NCBI GenBank assembly: GCA_949752745.1 | Contig: OX457034.1 | Coordinates: forward strand, 848,493-912,492 | Direction: 5' to 3' | Length of the DNA: 64,000 nt | From: Protula sp. h YS-2021 | Taxonomy: Eukaryota; Annelida; Polychaeta; Sabellida; Serpulidae | Program-made: the position numbers and the translations under genes | Shown: positions 60,235 to 64,000 of the stretch, one piece after another | Layout of the letters: every line of letters begins with the position of its first letter | How positions within the stretch are numbered: the stretch's first letter is position 1 | Notes under the pieces: generated by a model | What the model saw: the letters and a program-made list of their open reading frames with translations, nothing else | Databases searched by the model: none | What the model was told of the DNA's origin: nothing

Positions 60235-61270
60235 AGATGATGATAGGCCCTGCACCCTGATGTTAGAAAATTATGACAGGCCCTGCACCCCTGATGTAAG
60301 AAAATGATGATAGACCCTTCACCCTGATGTAAGAAGATGATGATAGGCCCTGCACCCTGGTGTAAGAGGATGATGATAGGCCCTGCACCCCTGATGTAAG
60401 AAGATGATGATAGGCCGTGCACCTTGATGTAAGAAGATGATGATAGACCCTGCACCCTTATATAAGAAGGTGATGATAGGCTCTGCACCACTGATGTAAG
60501 AAGATGATGATAGGCCCTGTGCGCTGATGTAAGAAGATAATGATAGGTCGTGCACCCTGATGTAAGAAGATGATGACAGGCCCTGCACCACTGATGTAAG
60601 AAGATGATGATAGGCCCTGCACCACTGATGTAAGAAGATGATGATAGGCCCTGCACCCCTGATGTAAGAAGATGATGATAGGCCCTGCACCCTGATGTAA
60701 GAAGATGATGATAGGCCCTGCACCCTGATGTAAGAGGATGATGATAGGCCCTGCACCCCTGATGTAAGAAGATGATGATAGGCCCTGCACCCTGATGTAA
60801 GAAGATAATGATAGGCCCTGCACCCTGATGTAAGAAGATGATGATGGTACCTGCACCCTGATGTAAGAAGATGATGATAGGCCCTGCACCCTGATGTAAG
60901 AAGATGATGATAGGCCCTGCACCACTGATATAAGAAAATGATGACAGACTCTGCACCACTGATATAAGAAAATGATGACAGGCGCTGCACCACTGATGTA
61001 AGAAAATGATGACAGACGCTGCACCCGTGATGCTAGAAGAGGATGGCAGGCCCTGCACCCTGATGTAAGAAGATGATGGCAGGCCCTGCACCCTGATGTA
61101 AGAAGATGATTATAGGCCCTGCACCTTGATGCTAGAAGATGATGATAGGCCCTGCACCCTGATGTAAGAAGATAATGATAGGTCGTGCACCCTGATGTAA
61201 GAAGATGATGATAGGCCCTGCACCCCTGATGCTAGAAGACGGTGACAGGCCCTGGACCCGTGATGCTACA
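60235..61270. repeat. 33-base minisatellite (GATGATGATAGGCCCTGCAC)
   Basis: About thirty units of 32-34 bases (GTAAGAAGATGATGATAGGC, CCTGCACCCTGAT). Units differ by C-run length and by AAGATGATG versus AAAATGATG. The long open frames crossing it on the minus strand result from the near-33-base period. Confidence 0.92.
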
Positions 61271-62290
61271 AGAGGGTGGCCATACTTCGCAAAATTCAGA
61301 CCCTTACGGCCGCATGGGGCGCTGCTTTAGGTTAGCTACGTATCAACCAAAAGTCAACCCAGTTGATACCTGCTTTAGTGCCGCCCGCCCCCCTCCCCTA
61401 TCCCTTTGAACTTCTGTTCGGGAGACGAAATTCTGTCTCGGAAAAGTTCGACACTTGTCGTTTTTGAGATCGATGCAAATCGGAAGAGACCTCAAAATCG
61501 GTTAATCTCGGGTTGTGGGGGAGGGTGGGGGTGGGAGGGGGGTGTTGTGTAAAATGGTGTAATGTTGTGTAACCTCAGGATAGTTCATATGAATTCCAAC
61601 CAAGAAGGTACGTCCGTGTATCCGTTAGAACCCCCCCTCGCCCTCCCCTCCCCTCCCCCCTTATCTAACGAACGTCGTCGCTCAGACAGTCATAAATGAA
61701 AAAAAAGGCAATCAGAAACAGAATACGTCGATGTTTTCGTCTAAATAACCTGGCGAGAAAACAAAAAAAAAAAAAAAAGAAGAGAAAAAACTACAGGCAA
61801 ATGCTAATTGTTATTGATAGCTGTCTACACAGGCTCACGTAATGGAACGGAACAGAACGGAATGGTCCGAACGATTTCTGTGTGTGAATAAGAAAGTGCT
61901 CCCTAACCCAAAGTTCTGAAAACAAAGCGGTGTGTAAAAATAAGAAGCTTCGTAACAAGCACTGAGTGACAATGCAGTATCATATAAAGAAATGCGAAGT
62001 AAATTTTGATGTTATCGAAACGTACACAAGGCCTTCGATAGCCGCATTGGCACGAACGTCATAGGCATAGGCTTATGGGACTCCGACGAACGATTGTTCA
62101 CGCAATCTTTCTTTTTTCTTTTTTTTTGTTTTTTTTTTTTTTTTTGTTTTTTGTTTTTTTTTGTTTTTTTTTTGTTTGGTTTTTGTTTTGTTTTTTGTTT
62201 TTGCTTTGCGTGATGAAAGTTTATCTGAGAAGAAAAAATAGATGAACTGCCCACCATTTGGCTATCTGAGGCAGGATTATATATGTTTGT
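61270..62290. other. Spacer with homopolymers
   Basis: No gene seen. G-rich at about 61515-61545, C-rich at about 61628-61662, an A tract at about 61763-61780, and a T/TG-rich tract at about 62106-62210. Confidence 0.45.
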
Positions 62291-62441
62291 CAGGGTTCGC
62301 GCTGGGTTCTCAAGACAGTGAGTCAAAAAAGGAAAGTGTGACTCAGTTGGGTCCAGAAAGACTCGGTGGCTTCCGAAAAAGTGAGTCATTTCGTAAAAAA
62401 TGCCAAAAAAGTGGACAAAAACCCCGCCAACGCGAACCCTG
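62291..62441. mobile_element. MITE-like element, CAGGGTTCGCG family (copy 3, inverted)
   Basis: A compact 151-base copy with left end CAGGGTTCGCGCTGGG, right end CCAACGCGAACCCTG and a TTTGT flank on both sides (62286-62290 and 62442-62446). Its orientation is opposite to copies 1 and 2. Confidence 0.87.
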
Positions 62442-62478
62442 TTTGTGTTATAATAGTGATATATCCTGTGGCTAGCGG

Positions 62479-62741
62479 CAGGGTTGAGACTTCGTAAAAT
62501 TTTCTGGTCGCCCTCTGGGCGACCAACTTTAAAAAGTTAGTCGCCCGGCACAAAAGTTAGTCGCCCGGTGCAATTTTTGCAAAATTTACTTGAAAATACT
62601 CAGGAAAAAAGTTAGTCGCCACTCGGGCGACCAACTCGAAAAAGTTAGTCGCCACTCGGGCGACCAACTCGAAAAAGTTGGTCGCCTGAGCCAAAAGTTG
62701 GACGCCACGGGCGACCGGGCGACCGCGAAATCTCAACCCTG
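62479..62741. mobile_element. MITE-like element, CAGGGTTGAGA family
   Basis: A 263-base element with terminal inverted repeats CAGGGTTGAGACTTCGT and GCGAAATCTCAACCCTG (two mismatches in 17). The interior has several copies of AAAGTTAGTCGCC and GGGCGACCAACT. It shares only the CAGGGTT tip with the element 38 bases to its left. No coding capacity. Confidence 0.8.
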
Positions 62742-63840
62742 TACTAGCGTGCTTTGTGTGTTGCTGTTGTAGGAGGCCAACCAACTCGGTTCGCTCACAG
62801 GCCCTCCACGTATACCCAAATCCAATATAAAACACCCGACCCCATGACCTATAACCTGTGATAATTTGTTATCGAAATAGGGGTCTATGTCGCATGAAGC
62901 TTGCATGAAGGAGTTTCTTTTTTTTTTTGCCCGGGGGGTGGGGGGGTGGGGGATGGGGTGGCGTACTGCAGGGTGAGACTGCAATTGTAATTAGAACTTG
63001 GTGTATGTATGCCTCCTCCACCTTTGTTCCCGCGTTGTGTATGGATTATTCCGTCAGTATAACACCAGGGTTATTTATGAGCGGCATTAGTGGGCAATGC
63101 TGGGCCTTCTGTCGCTAGGGGGCGTCCCAAAATGGTCATCGAAGGCTCCAGCCATCACTGCGTATCGATTGGTACCACAGCCTACATTGTATACAAAGCT
63201 TTCGGTGAATGATCGGGACGAAACGGCAGCTGCTTGCTGTATCAGCCGGATGGGGGTCGCTTTGTTGAATCGGTCTTTTTTTGCGGAGGGAGGGAGGGGT
63301 GGGGGGGGGGGGGGTAGGGATGGCACTTTTCCACTATGTATGATTTTTTTAGAACAAAGTGCCATGTTTTCTCCGCAATTATTGGTACGATATTTGTATC
63401 TGGTGGAATCTTTTCCCACACCCCGTAAGGGACGCACTATTTTCTCGTGAATTTCACACACTGCAATCGCTCGACTTCTCGTGGGAATCAATGGGAAGGG
63501 TGAGTTTTATGCTTGACTGTCCATGTAGGTGAACTCACTTTACCTTGATGAATGCCATTACGCGTCAATTGTGCTCGGTTACTAAGCTATATCTTCTTGC
63601 TGTGAGAACCGGGCTTTTTCCCGTCGATCGCGTTGCCAGGTGCCTACTCTTAACCCTCCGCCCCCACCCCCCGTCAACCCACACACCACTCCCACCCTTC
63701 ATGCCGGAGTCAGTTTGCGTCACTTAATTTCGTTTTTGTTTTGGAAAAGCATTTTACTCCAAGCTAAATGAGGAAGAAGATCCAGTGAGGAATGAATCGA
63801 AATAGCATACGTGTTAACATTAGGTCAGCAAGCTACAACG
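62742..63840. other. Spacer, no gene recognised
   Basis: G-rich runs at about 62932-62960 and 63290-63315. Open frames of 60-134 codons on both strands show no recognisable domain. Confidence 0.4.
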
Positions 63841-63844
63841 CCAA

Positions 63845-64000
63845 AACAACCTGACTGATAAGAATCGACAAGCTCACACCAACCAGCGACAACCTGACTG
63901 ATAACCATCGACAAGCTCACACCAACCAACGGCAACCTGACTGATAACCATCGACAAGCGAACACCAACCAGCAACAACCTGACTGATAACCATCGACAA
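63845..64000. repeat. 36-base minisatellite reaching the right edge
   Basis: Four units of about 36-37 bases containing CCTGACTGATAACCATCGAC and AAGCTCACACCAACCA. The array is cut by the end of the window. Confidence 0.88.

Noticed and set aside
60216..61091. Open frames of 188-291 codons on the minus strand
   Set aside because: The 33-base repeat period keeps three frames open. There is no domain, and the sequence is low complexity.

Overview
This is metazoan nuclear DNA, most likely from a repeat-rich marine invertebrate. Coding exons are short and follow GT-AG splice rules with consistent phases. The gene families are animal ones: a TMCO3-type cation/proton antiporter, a nhl-1/thin-like TRIM-NHL ubiquitin ligase and a long-form TSC22D/bunched protein. 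Introns and spacers are full of minisatellites, MITE-like elements, LINE debris and one young LTR retrotransposon. I cannot name the phylum from the sequence alone.

Layout. 1-9.6 kb: 5' six coding exons of a TMCO3 homologue (minus strand; its C-terminal half lies beyond the left edge), with many tandem arrays in its introns. 9.7-16.7 kb: no certain gene; two MITE-like elements and decayed LINE sequence. 16.7-21.8 kb: the last six coding exons of a plus-strand gene I do not recognise, with a coiled-coil C-terminus. 22-26.3 kb: large minisatellites. 26.4-32.5 kb: a complete six-exon TRIM-NHL gene (minus strand, 1042 aa). 33-39 kb: AT-rich spacer. 39.1-47.9 kb: a complete Ty3/Gypsy chromodomain retrotransposon (minus strand) with 585-bp LTRs that differ at one base, a TAAT target duplication, and one uninterrupted gag-pol frame. 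48-53.6 kb: AT-rich, no gene seen. 53.8-55.3 kb: the long first coding exon of a TSC22D gene (plus strand); its leucine-zipper exons are not in the window. 55.3-64 kb: intron or spacer with MITEs and minisatellites.

The most unusual signal is that many tandem arrays are built from exon-intron junctions of the genes they sit in. In TMCO3, copies of the exon 2, 3, 4 and 6 acceptors and of the exon 5 donor are multiplied in the adjoining introns. In the unrecognised gene, the donor of one exon is repeated nine times. In the TRIM-NHL gene, the exon 4 donor and exon 6 acceptor are copied. In three of these arrays (TMCO3 exons 3 and 4, and the unrecognised gene's exon B) every copy is offset by a multiple of three and the exon frame stays open through nearby copies, so alternative use of the copied sites could produce a ladder of in-frame isoforms. 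This isoform idea is inference; the junction-derived arrays themselves are visible in the sequence.
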